Assembly (NCBI GenBank): GCA_965279115.1
Contig: OZ257137.1
Location: 930,001 to 994,000 of the forward strand
Source of the DNA: JAEUOS01 sp965279115
GTDB taxonomy: Bacteria; Pseudomonadota; Gammaproteobacteria; Burkholderiales; JAEUOS01
DNA length: 64,000 bases
Reading direction: 5' to 3'
Part shown: piece after piece, positions 35,589 to 42,009 of the stretch
How positions within the stretch are numbered: the first letter of the stretch is position 1
How the letters are laid out: every line of letters begins with the position of its first letter
Made by a program: the position numbers and the translations under genes
Notes under the pieces: model-generated
The model's input: only the letters and a program-made list of their open reading frames with translations
What the model was told of the DNA's origin: nothing
Database searches by the model: none

Positions 35589-37072
35589 TCGAGGCCCGCC
35601 ATGACGGTCGCGGCCGCCAGCCTGCCTGACATCGCCGCCATCGGCACCCCCGGCCCCGGATGCACGCTGCCCCCGGTCAGATAGAGGCCCGGCAACCGGC
35701 TCGCCGCACCCGGGCGCCGGAAAGAGGCCATCCAGCCGTGCGACGCCTGCCCGTACAGCGCCCCCCCGGTGGCCGGAAAGAGATGACCGAACTGTCGCGG
35801 GCCGGTCACCACCGTGTTGCGGGTATTGCGGTCTATCGAGAGTCCCGCCCGTTGCAGAAGTGAGAAGCTGGCGCGTTCGCATTGAAGGATGTCCTCTGAA
35901 TCGTCTAGGCCGGCATCGCCGTTGGCCGGTGCGTTGACCAGGCAAAGCAGGCGCTCGGGCGAGCCGTCATGGTGGCACGCATCGTCGCGGTCCTGCGCGC
36001 ACACGTACACGGTGCCGGCGCGCGGCAGGCGGCCGTGGGCAAAAATGTCGCTGAATTCGGATGCGCAGTCCGAGGTGAAAAACACGTTGTGCCGCACCAG
36101 CGGAAACCCGGACGTGCGCGCGTTGATGGCCCAGGTCAGCGCGGACAACGACCGCTCGGCCCGCCGTACGGCGGGCACTGCAGCTATCGCGCCGGCGCCC
36201 GCCAGACCCTCCGCGAGGGCGGCGGCGTCGCCATTGAACACCACCGCATCGGCGTCGATTTGTTCGCCATCGGCGAGACGGACACCGCAGGCTCGGCCGC
36301 CTTGCACCAGGATCTCCGCGCACGGTGCGTCGTAGCGGATGGCGACGCCATTACGCCGCGCGATGCCGGCGAGCGCGCCAGCCACTGCCGCCATGCCGCC
36401 ATCGACCGACCAAACACCGTCCATCTCGACCTGCGCCACCAGCATCAGCGTAGCCGGCGCGGCGAAGGGCGAAGAACCGCAGTAGGTGGCATAGCGGCCG
36501 AACAACTGCTGCAGCCGCGCGTCATGGAAATGACGCGCCAGCGCGCGCCACAGGCTGGCGAACGGCCCCAGGCCGGCAAGTGCCGCCAGGCCGCGCGGCC
36601 CGAGGCCGCCCATCATTCCGAGCAGAGTCGGGCGCGACGAGCGGATGTAGGGCCCCTCCAGGGCGTTGTAGACCTGCCGTGCCTGGTCGCAAAACCTGAT
36701 GAAACGGCGCGCCTCCTGCGGACCGGCGAAGCGGCCGATCGCCTCCGCCGATGCCCCCCTGTCTGCATGCAGGTCCAGTCGGGCATCGCCCTCCCAGGCA
36801 TGGCGTGCCAGGACAGACAGTGGCGTCAGCCGCAGATGCGACTCAAGCGTCTCGCCGACCTCGGCGAAGATGGCGTCGAAGATCCAGCGCATCGTGAACA
36901 CGGTAGGTCCCGCATCGATGCCGGCGCCATCGACCATCACCCTGCGCATCTTGCCGCCGGGTGTCGGCGACTTTTCCAGCAGCGTGACCGCTAGGCCGCG
37001 CCGCGCCAGAAGCAGCGCGGCAACCAGCCCGCCCACGCCAGCGCCCACCACGACCACGCGTTGATTTTTCAT
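35510..37072 (-). CDS. crtD: Methoxyneurosporene / hydroxyneurosporene desaturase CrtD
   Basis: FAD desaturase making the 3,4 double bond in the spheroidene pathway. The 520-residue reading from ATG 37072 starts MKNQRVVVVGAGVGGLVAAL, with EKSPTPGGKMRRVMVDGAGI and the C-terminal LTGGSVHPGPGVPMAAMSGR expected of the CrtI/CrtD family. Its start overlaps crtA by 4 bp, and its last part overlaps the crtC frame by at least 79 bp. The final 30 or so residues go beyond the conserved end. Confidence 0.92.
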   Translation of the reverse strand: MKNQRVVVVGAGVGGLVAALLLARRGLAVTLLEKSPTPGGKMRRVMVDGAGIDAGPTVFTMRWIFDAIFAEVGETLESHLRLTPLSVLARHAWEGDARLDLHADRGASAEAIGRFAGPQEARRFIRFCDQARQVYNALEGPYIRSSRPTLLGMMGGLGPRGLAALAGLGPFASLWRALARHFHDARLQQLFGRYATYCGSSPFAAPATLMLVAQVEMDGVWSVDGGMAAVAGALAGIARRNGVAIRYDAPCAEILVQGGRACGVRLADGEQIDADAVVFNGDAAALAEGLAGAGAIAAVPAVRRAERSLSALTWAINARTSGFPLVRHNVFFTSDCASEFSDIFAHGRLPRAGTVYVCAQDRDDACHHDGSPERLLCLVNAPANGDAGLDDSEDILQCERASFSLLQRAGLSIDRNTRNTVVTGPRQFGHLFPATGGALYGQASHGWMASFRRPGAASRLPGLYLTGGSVHPGPGVPMAAMSGRLAAATVMAGLDSTSKSRTVVISGGISTRSATTAATG

Positions 37073-37902
37073 GGCGCCGAAACCGCTTCCCGGCCCAGCG
37101 GGACGCCGCGCCCATGCCAGATGCCTTGCGCGTCGTAGGGCGTAAATCGAACGAACATCGATTCGGTGAAGTAGCTGCCGGCTGCGGACGCGCGGATCGC
37201 CTCCTGATGGGCGCCGCGCCGCGCGTAGGCATCCATGGATGCGGCACTCGTCCAGATGCTGAAGGTGGCCTGCCGGAAGACCGGCGCCTCGCCGAGGCCG
37301 ACGGCCAGCATGCAACCCGGCGCCTGGCCGAGTGACACTTCGGCCGGTGGCGCATACCGCCAGAATCGCACCGCCCTTCCCGGTCGGATCGAGGCGCGTG
37401 TCAGGGCGGCAACCGGCGACGGCGCTACCGCGCCATCATCAGGCGGCGCGCTCGCCCCTTCGAATGGCTTCATGCCGGACCAGCTGCCACGCGCCGAGGT
37501 GGCACGCAGGCGCACGCTGAAAAACTCGGCGGCATGCGCGCGATAGCCCTGGATCAGCGCATGCGAGGCAAGGAACGCGTCGATCGCCGTGTCATTGTCG
37601 AACACGCAGAACATGCCCTGGCGCGAGGCGCTGGGCTTGAGTCCGAATCCGCCATCGCGCCCGCTGCCGAGCATCTTGAAAAACCGCAGGCCGGCCGCGC
37701 GCCGCAACCGATAGCGCCCCAACAAAAAGGCGACATAGCCCCACAAACGCGCCGCAGGGCGGATATCCACCAGCACCACTAGACCCACCCCTGGCGGCGT
37801 ACCCGATCCGACGACTTCCACCGTGTCCCGGACAAACTCGGACCCATGCGACCGCTGCTTCCCCGCATCGGGAAGGTTCTTTTGCGTGACAGCAACTGTC
37901 AT
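37069..37902 (-). CDS. crtA: Spheroidene monooxygenase CrtA
   Basis: Oxygen-dependent ketolase that converts spheroidene to spheroidenone at C2. The 277-residue reading from ATG 37902 has the internally repeated pattern of the family, including WGYVAFLLGRYRLRRAAGL and KMLGSGRDGGFGLKPSASRQ. A GTG at 37926 would add eight residues; ATG 37902 is preferred because it leaves room for a leader after the TATAGT box at 37942-37937. It heads the crtA-crtD-crtC operon, divergent from pucB. Confidence 0.92.
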   Translation of the reverse strand: MTVAVTQKNLPDAGKQRSHGSEFVRDTVEVVGSGTPPGVGLVVLVDIRPAARLWGYVAFLLGRYRLRRAAGLRFFKMLGSGRDGGFGLKPSASRQGMFCVFDNDTAIDAFLASHALIQGYRAHAAEFFSVRLRATSARGSWSGMKPFEGASAPPDDGAVAPSPVAALTRASIRPGRAVRFWRYAPPAEVSLGQAPGCMLAVGLGEAPVFRQATFSIWTSAASMDAYARRGAHQEAIRASAAGSYFTESMFVRFTPYDAQGIWHGRGVPLGREAVSAP

Positions 37903-37932
37903 GGCCCGTTGACACCCCAAAATCACCCTAGT

Positions 37933-37973
37933 CGTAACTATACCTTGACATTTGCAGATGTAACGTTAAATAT
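37933..37973. promoter_or_regulatory. Divergent crtA/pucB promoter region with PpsR-type site
   Basis: On the plus strand, TTGACA (37945-37950) is 17 bp from AAATAT (37968-37973), a good sigma-70 promoter for pucBA with a leader of about 105 nt. On the minus strand, GTTACA (37964-37959) and TATAGT (37942-37937), 16 bp apart, could serve crtA. A degenerate operator CGTAACTATACCTTGACA (37933-37950; CGT-N12-ACA) covers the puc -35 box and the crtA -10 box. Confidence 0.62.
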
Positions 37974-38060
37974 ACGGTAGCGGCGAGGTGAGGTGCCAAA
38001 AGCTTTCCATTGGCAGGCCAGCGTCGTGGAATACCCACGTGCGGGTTGAGCACGGAAAAT

Positions 38061-38072
38061 GGCCGCAAGGCC
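38061..38072 (+). promoter_or_regulatory. GCAA-tetraloop hairpin in the pucB leader
   Basis: GGCCGCAAGGCC forms a 4-bp GGCC stem closed by a GCAA (GNRA-type) loop, 14 nt before the pucB ATG and just ahead of the ribosome-binding site GAGGAG. The same 12 bases occur in the pufB leader at 41145-41156. It may stabilise the 5' end or tune translation of antenna mRNAs. Confidence 0.5.
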
Positions 38073-38086
38073 GTTGAGGAGAACTT

Positions 38087-38314
38087 ATGGCTGATGATTC
38101 AAAAGTATGGCCAACGGGACTGACGGATGCAGAGGCGCGCGAGTTGCATGACCATCTGCTCAGCGGGACTCGCTATTTCGGCGGGATCGCGTTGATCGCG
38201 CACTTCCTGGTCTGGCAGGCTCACCCGTGGGGCAAAGGCGCCACGGCGTCCGTGTCCGGCATGCTCGACAGCGTGCAGACCGCGGCGCTTGGCATTTTGT
38301 CGATGGTTGTCTAG
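38087..38314 (+). CDS. pucB: LH2-type light-harvesting beta polypeptide with C-terminal extension
   Basis: Bacteriochlorophyll-binding antenna beta subunit with one membrane helix. The 75-residue protein has the N-terminal KVWPTGLTDAEARELHDHLL, the two conserved His (H21 and ligand H39) and an aromatic end (VWQAHPWG). Beta subunits normally stop just after this point; this one goes on for about 26 residues ending DSVQTAALGILSMVV. GAGGAG lies before the ATG. pucA follows 12 bp later. Confidence 0.93.
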   Translation: MADDSKVWPTGLTDAEARELHDHLLSGTRYFGGIALIAHFLVWQAHPWGKGATASVSGMLDSVQTAALGILSMVV

Positions 38315-38326
38315 GAGAACACGAAA

Positions 38327-38557
38327 ATGATCTATCACAAGGTCTGGCTGGTGGTGAAACCCACCGTTGGCATCCCCGTGTTCCTCGGCGCAGTGGCAGT
38401 GGCGGCCTTCGCCGTACACGTCGCTGTGATCTCGCAGATCGACTGGTACAAAGGCTATGCCAATGGAACCCCGGTTGCCGTGAAAAAGGCGGAAGCGCAA
38501 ACCACCACGGCTGCCGTGGCGGTCCCTGAGCAGAAGCCCGAGCAGAAGCCGAAGTAG
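38327..38557 (+). CDS. pucA: LH2-type light-harvesting alpha polypeptide
   Basis: Antenna alpha subunit pairing with PucB. The 76-residue product has KVWLVVKPTVGIPVFLGAVA, the bacteriochlorophyll-ligand His31 and a DWYKGY segment after the helix, then a flexible Ala/Pro/Lys-rich tail ending EQKPEQKPK, as in LH2 alpha of betaproteobacterial phototrophs. AGGAG lies just upstream and a strong terminator follows 33 bp downstream. Confidence 0.94.
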   Translation: MIYHKVWLVVKPTVGIPVFLGAVAVAAFAVHVAVISQIDWYKGYANGTPVAVKKAEAQTTTAAVAVPEQKPEQKPK

Positions 38558-38590
38558 GAAGACGCCTTCCGCGCAAAGCGGAACGTCAGG

Positions 38591-38633
38591 TCCGGGATCG
38601 AATCCCCGCGGTTTCGATCCCGGATATTTTTTT
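38591..38633 (+). terminator. Rho-independent terminator of pucBA
   Basis: A perfect 12-bp stem, TCCGGGATCGAA (38591-38602) with TTCGATCCCGGA (38613-38624), is followed by TATTTTTTT. This is the strongest terminator in the window and makes pucBA a separate two-gene unit inside the PGC. Confidence 0.92.
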
Positions 38634-38797
38634 GTCCGGCCGCCGCAATGGCGCCAGTGACCCAGCCCTGCCAGACGCCGCCGGCAGTTGATCGCCGAGC
38701 CACAAACCCTATCGCCCATCCCGAGCGAGCGCCCTCGCCCGCCCCCCAGTTGCCATGCGACGAAGCCAAAGATAACGGTTGACGTGACGAAATTATG

Positions 38798-38815
38798 TGT
38801 ATACCTTTGTTGACA
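38798..38815 (+). promoter_or_regulatory. PpsR/CrtJ operator upstream of crtE
   Basis: TGTATACCTTTGTTGACA is an exact TGT-N12-ACA match, 60 bp upstream of the crtE start. Its right end contains TTGACA (38810-38815), which could be the -35 box; the -10 box 17 bp further on (TTGATT) is weak. Confidence 0.72.
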
Positions 38816-38875
38816 CTGTTTGATGTTTTGTTTTGATTACACCGCCGAGACGCGGCCACCTAGCGGAGAAGCCCC

Positions 38876-39778
38876 ATGAGCGAGCCCATGAACACGATCC
38901 GTCGCAGTCTGGCGCAGTCCATCGAAAGATCACTCACGCATTCGCTTGCGCTGGCCAGCGGCCATGGCGGCCCGCCGGGACTGCTGGCGGCGATGCGCTA
39001 CGCCGTGTTTCCCGCCGGAGCACGCCTGCGGCCGCGCCTGGCCCTGACAGTGGCGTGCGCCTGCGGCGACGACAATCGCGCGCTCGCCGACGCCGCTGCC
39101 TCTGCCATCGAGCTGCTGCACTGCGCATCGCTGGTACATGACGATCTGCCCTGTTTCGACAACGCGCCCACGCGCCGCGGCAAGCCCTCGGTCCACGCCG
39201 CCTTCGGCGAACGCCTCGCGGTCCTCACCGGTGATGCGCTGATCGTTCTCGCCTTCCAGGTACTTGCACAGGCCGGCGCACTGTCACCCCACCGTCTTGC
39301 CTCCCTGGTCACCATCGTGGCGCGTGCGGTCGGCGCGCCTACCGGCATCGCCGCCGGACAGGCGTGGGAATGCGAGCCTAGTGTGCAACTGCGTGAGTAC
39401 CAGCGGCAAAAAACCGGTGCCTTGTTCGCCGCGGCTACCATGGCCGGCGCGGCCGCGGCTGGCGCCGCACCGGACGGCTGGCGTATCCTCGGGGACCGCC
39501 TAGGCGAGGCCTACCAGGTCGCCGACGACATTCGCGACCTCATCGCCAATCCGGACGAACTCGGCAAACCGGTGGGACGGGACGCCGCCCTCGGCAGACC
39601 CAATGCGGCGGAGCAGCTGGGCCTTGACGGCGCGCGTCGACGTCTCGACCTGCTGCTTTCGGAAGCGATCGATTCGATTCCCCCGGAATGCCCGGGAGCA
39701 GCCGGGCTGCGCGACCTGATCCTTGCCGAGGCGAAACAAAGCTACGTACCCAAGGAACTCGCCACCGTGGCGGCCTGA
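38876..39778 (+). CDS. crtE: Geranylgeranyl diphosphate synthase CrtE
   Basis: Makes the C20 precursor used both by CrtB for carotenoids and by BchG for the bacteriochlorophyll tail. The 300-residue protein has the first Asp-rich motif DDLPCFD (89-95) and the second, YQVADDIRD, near residue 220. A GGAG sequence precedes the ATG. The gene lies between the pucBA terminator and crtF and has its own PpsR-type operator. Confidence 0.95.
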   Translation: MSEPMNTIRRSLAQSIERSLTHSLALASGHGGPPGLLAAMRYAVFPAGARLRPRLALTVACACGDDNRALADAAASAIELLHCASLVHDDLPCFDNAPTRRGKPSVHAAFGERLAVLTGDALIVLAFQVLAQAGALSPHRLASLVTIVARAVGAPTGIAAGQAWECEPSVQLREYQRQKTGALFAAATMAGAAAAGAAPDGWRILGDRLGEAYQVADDIRDLIANPDELGKPVGRDAALGRPNAAEQLGLDGARRRLDLLLSEAIDSIPPECPGAAGLRDLILAEAKQSYVPKELATVAA

Positions 39779-39798
39779 GGCGGTCAACGGCCATCCCC

Positions 39799-40941
39799 AT
39801 GAACACGCATGCCGCTGCGCAAGCGCCGTCCGCGGGATGGCTCGACAGGCTGTTCGCGTGGCGCGACCGTCTGATCGCCAGCGCCGCATTTCGCCGCCGC
39901 GCCGCCGCGTTTCCCCTGACGCGACCGCTGGCACGCAAGGCCGCGCGCGACCTTTTCGACCTGTGCGCCGGCTTCGTCTACTCGCAGATCCTGCTCGCCT
40001 GCGTGCGCCTGGACGTATTTCGCATCCTCGCCGACGGGCCCCTGCCGCTCGCGGTGCTGGCGGAGCGCACCGGTCTCGATGAAGATGCCGCCGTGCGCCT
40101 GGCGCGCGCCGGTGTCGCGCTGGGTCTGTTTGCCTGGCGCGGCGAGGAGCGTGTCGGCCTGGGGCAGCTCGGCGCCGCCATGGTCGGCAATGAAGCGCTG
40201 ACAGCGATGGTGGAGCATCACGCGCTCCTGTATGCCGACCTCGAAGATCCTGTGGCCCTGTTGCGCGGCAAGGCCGGCGCCACCCGGCTGTCGAGCTACT
40301 GGCCCTACGCCGCCGACCGCGCCCGCGCAGGTGTCGAAGCGGGTCACGCGATCGAATACAGCAAGCTGATGTCGGCCTCGCAGCCGCTGATCGCCGAAGA
40401 ACTGCTTGACGCCTATGCCTTCAAGCGCCACACCCGCCTGCTGGACATCGGCGGCGGCGAAGGCCGCTTCGCCGTCGCCGCGGCGCGGCGCCATCCGCAT
40501 CTGCAGGTTTCGGTGTTCGACCTGCCGGCGGTGGCCGAGCGGGCGCGCGCGCAATTTGCCGCACACAGCATCGCGGATCGCGCCAGCGCATACGGCGGCA
40601 ATTTTTTCACCGACGCCCTGCCAAGCGGGGCGGACGTGGTCTCGCTCATCCGCGTCATGTTCGACCACGACGATGCCTCGGTGCTGGCGATCCTTGGCAA
40701 CGTGCGCGCGCTCCTTCCCGACAACGGCACGCTCGTCATCGCCGAACCGCTGGCGGCCACGCATGGCGCCTTGCCCATGGGCGACGCGTACTTCGGCTTT
40801 TATCTGCTGGCCATGGGGCGCGGCCGCTCGCGCACGGCTGACGAACTTGCTGCGCTATTGCACCGCGCCGGGTTTTCACGGGTTCGCCCGGTGGCTACGC
40901 GCATGCCACTGCAGACCGGAATATTGATAGCGAACCCTTGA
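39799..40941 (+). CDS. crtF: Hydroxyneurosporene O-methyltransferase CrtF
   Basis: SAM-dependent methyltransferase that makes the 1-methoxy group of spheroidene. The 380-residue reading from ATG 39799 has an N-terminal winged-helix dimerisation region (LDEDAAVRLARAGVALGLF) and the SAM motif LLDIGGGEGRFAVAAARRHP near residue 215. The frame is open upstream to 39688 inside crtE, but the start 20 bp after the crtE stop is the natural one. Confidence 0.94.
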   Translation: MNTHAAAQAPSAGWLDRLFAWRDRLIASAAFRRRAAAFPLTRPLARKAARDLFDLCAGFVYSQILLACVRLDVFRILADGPLPLAVLAERTGLDEDAAVRLARAGVALGLFAWRGEERVGLGQLGAAMVGNEALTAMVEHHALLYADLEDPVALLRGKAGATRLSSYWPYAADRARAGVEAGHAIEYSKLMSASQPLIAEELLDAYAFKRHTRLLDIGGGEGRFAVAAARRHPHLQVSVFDLPAVAERARAQFAAHSIADRASAYGGNFFTDALPSGADVVSLIRVMFDHDDASVLAILGNVRALLPDNGTLVIAEPLAATHGALPMGDAYFGFYLLAMGRGRSRTADELAALLHRAGFSRVRPVATRMPLQTGILIANP

Positions 40942-40984
40942 AAAATGACATCAACTGGCGTACAACCAAGATTACATGTTTATA

Positions 40985-41002
40985 TGTATCGCAATGTTTA
41001 CA
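40985..41002 (+). promoter_or_regulatory. PpsR/CrtJ operator upstream of the puf operon
   Basis: TGTATCGCAATGTTTACA is an exact TGT-N12-ACA match, 172 bp before the pufB start. A second inverted repeat, TACAT-GTTTAT-ATGTA, overlaps its left side (40974-40989). A TTTACA at its right end could be a -35 box, but I see no convincing -10 box. The 233-bp crtF-pufB gap otherwise holds the structured leader described at 41122-41156. Confidence 0.7.
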
Positions 41003-41121
41003 CTCCGAAATGACGCCGTGATCACATTGTCCAGGACATTTCCGGGGCGGGGTGCTCACAGTCTTGCCGCGGAGTATGGGCAAAGAGAACGTCGTAGTTT
41101 GTCGTGGTGCGACGATCCCCG

Positions 41122-41156
41122 CCGCGCGGGAAGTGCGCGGTAACGGCCGCAAGGCC
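41122..41156 (+). promoter_or_regulatory. Two leader hairpins upstream of pufB
   Basis: The first hairpin is CCGCGC (41122-41127) pairing with GCGCGG (41135-41140) around a 7-nt loop. The second is GGCCGCAAGGCC (41145-41156), identical to the hairpin before pucB and closed by a GCAA loop. They end 18 nt before the pufB ATG, just upstream of GGAGG, and may stabilise the abundant pufBA mRNA. Confidence 0.5.
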
Positions 41157-41174
41157 AAAACTGGAGGCCCATAT

Positions 41175-41333
41175 ATGGCTGAAAGACAACTTCATGGGGG
41201 CTCGAACTCCGGCCTCACAGAAGCGGAAGCACAGGAGTTCCACAGGCACTACTCGGCGAGCATGCTTGCCTTCGTGGGGGTTGCGGTCTTTGCACACATT
41301 CTCGTGTGGGCATGGCGTCCGTGGCTGACCTGA
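41175..41333 (+). CDS. pufB: LH1 light-harvesting beta polypeptide
   Basis: Core antenna beta subunit surrounding the reaction centre. The 52-residue protein has EAEAQEFHRHY with conserved His23, the membrane helix, bacteriochlorophyll-ligand His41 (VFAHILVWAWRPWLT) and the terminal WRPW (47-50). ATG 41175 has GGAGG upstream; the longer open frame from 41052 is leader sequence. An unusual gene, not pufA, follows it. Confidence 0.95.
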   Translation: MAERQLHGGSNSGLTEAEAQEFHRHYSASMLAFVGVAVFAHILVWAWRPWLT

Positions 41334-41432
41334 AGGGCGCTGCAAGGCGATCGTAGTTCGTAGTGACGTAGATGGGCGTCCGCGGAGCGCAAGCAAAGAT
41401 GGACGGCAATATTCCGAGAACGGGAGATGGTC

Positions 41433-41666
41433 ATGTCTGACAGGCATATATCGGGTGGTTTGCAAACGGCGGGGCATCAAAACGAAGGGCTGCTGGCCGC
41501 GGTTGTTTTCGGTTTGATGTTCCTGATTCTGCTGCTGATCGTCGTGTCCGCCAGTGCCCTGGGACTGAATTGGCGTTCGTGGTTTCCCGGAACGGAGCAT
41601 TTCACGTCGCTCTTTGACGGAGTGAGGAAGGCGGCGAATTCCGTCATCCCCCTCATGTTCATGTGA
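41433..41666 (+). CDS. PufB-like polypeptide lacking pigment histidines, between pufB and pufA
   Basis: A 77-residue single-span protein of no named family. It aligns without gaps to PufB: MSDRHISGG against MAERQLHGG at the start, and WRSW at residues 47-50, where PufB has WRPW. But the ligand His41 is Ser41 and His23 is Val-Ala context, so it should not bind bacteriochlorophyll. After WRSWFPG it has a 25-residue tail ending FDGVRKAANSVIPLMFM, similar to the PucB tail. The start ATG 41433 is 6 bp from GGGAG; ATG 41427 abuts it. It may be a ring-gap or assembly polypeptide comparable in role to PufX; this is inference. Confidence 0.85.
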   Translation: MSDRHISGGLQTAGHQNEGLLAAVVFGLMFLILLLIVVSASALGLNWRSWFPGTEHFTSLFDGVRKAANSVIPLMFM

Positions 41667-41679
41667 CAGGAGAAGAAAT

Positions 41680-41883
41680 ATGTGGCGTATTTGGCTTTTG
41701 ATTGACCCCAGAAGGGCTTTTGTCATTCAGGGTATCGGGCTCGCGTTCATCGCGTTCATGATTCATTTCATCTTGCTGAGTTCCAACAAGTACAACTGGA
41801 TCGACGGCCCAAAGACGGTAAAGGCACCAGCGACGCAAAACGCGCCGATGCCGGCACCTGCTACGGCCCCGGCTGGAAAGTAG
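41680..41883 (+). CDS. pufA: LH1 light-harvesting alpha polypeptide
   Basis: Core antenna alpha subunit. The 67-residue protein begins MWRIWLLIDPRRAFVIQGIG, a typical LH1 alpha start, with ligand His29 in the helix (FMIHFILLSSNKYNW) and a Pro/Ala-rich C-terminal tail. GGAG precedes the ATG, 13 bp after the PufB-like gene. A stable intercistronic hairpin separates it from pufL. Confidence 0.95.
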   Translation: MWRIWLLIDPRRAFVIQGIGLAFIAFMIHFILLSSNKYNWIDGPKTVKAPATQNAPMPAPATAPAGK

Positions 41884-41900
41884 GGCTGACTCTAAGGGTA

Positions 41901-41937
41901 GCGGGCAAGGCTCGAGCGATCGCCTAGCTTTGCCCGC
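41901..41937 (+). promoter_or_regulatory. Intercistronic mRNA-stabilising hairpin between pufA and pufL
   Basis: GCGGGCAAGGCT (41901-41912) pairs with AGCTTTGCCCGC (41926-41937) in a 12-bp stem with one G-U pair; the loop contains the palindrome GCGATCGC. No T-run follows, so it is not a terminator. In other purple bacteria a hairpin at this place protects pufBA mRNA from 3' decay, giving more antenna than reaction centre. Confidence 0.8.
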
Positions 41938-42009
41938 CCCGGGAGTGAGGAAGCAACGGAGCCACGGCTCCGACAAAGACAGTGGTAGTGCCAGGCGGAG
42001 GATTTGGCA

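Noticed and set aside
41427..41432. ATG 41427 as the start of the PufB-like gene
   Set aside because: The ribosome-binding site GGGAG directly abuts it; ATG 41433 has a 6-bp spacing and gives the gap-free alignment with PufB.
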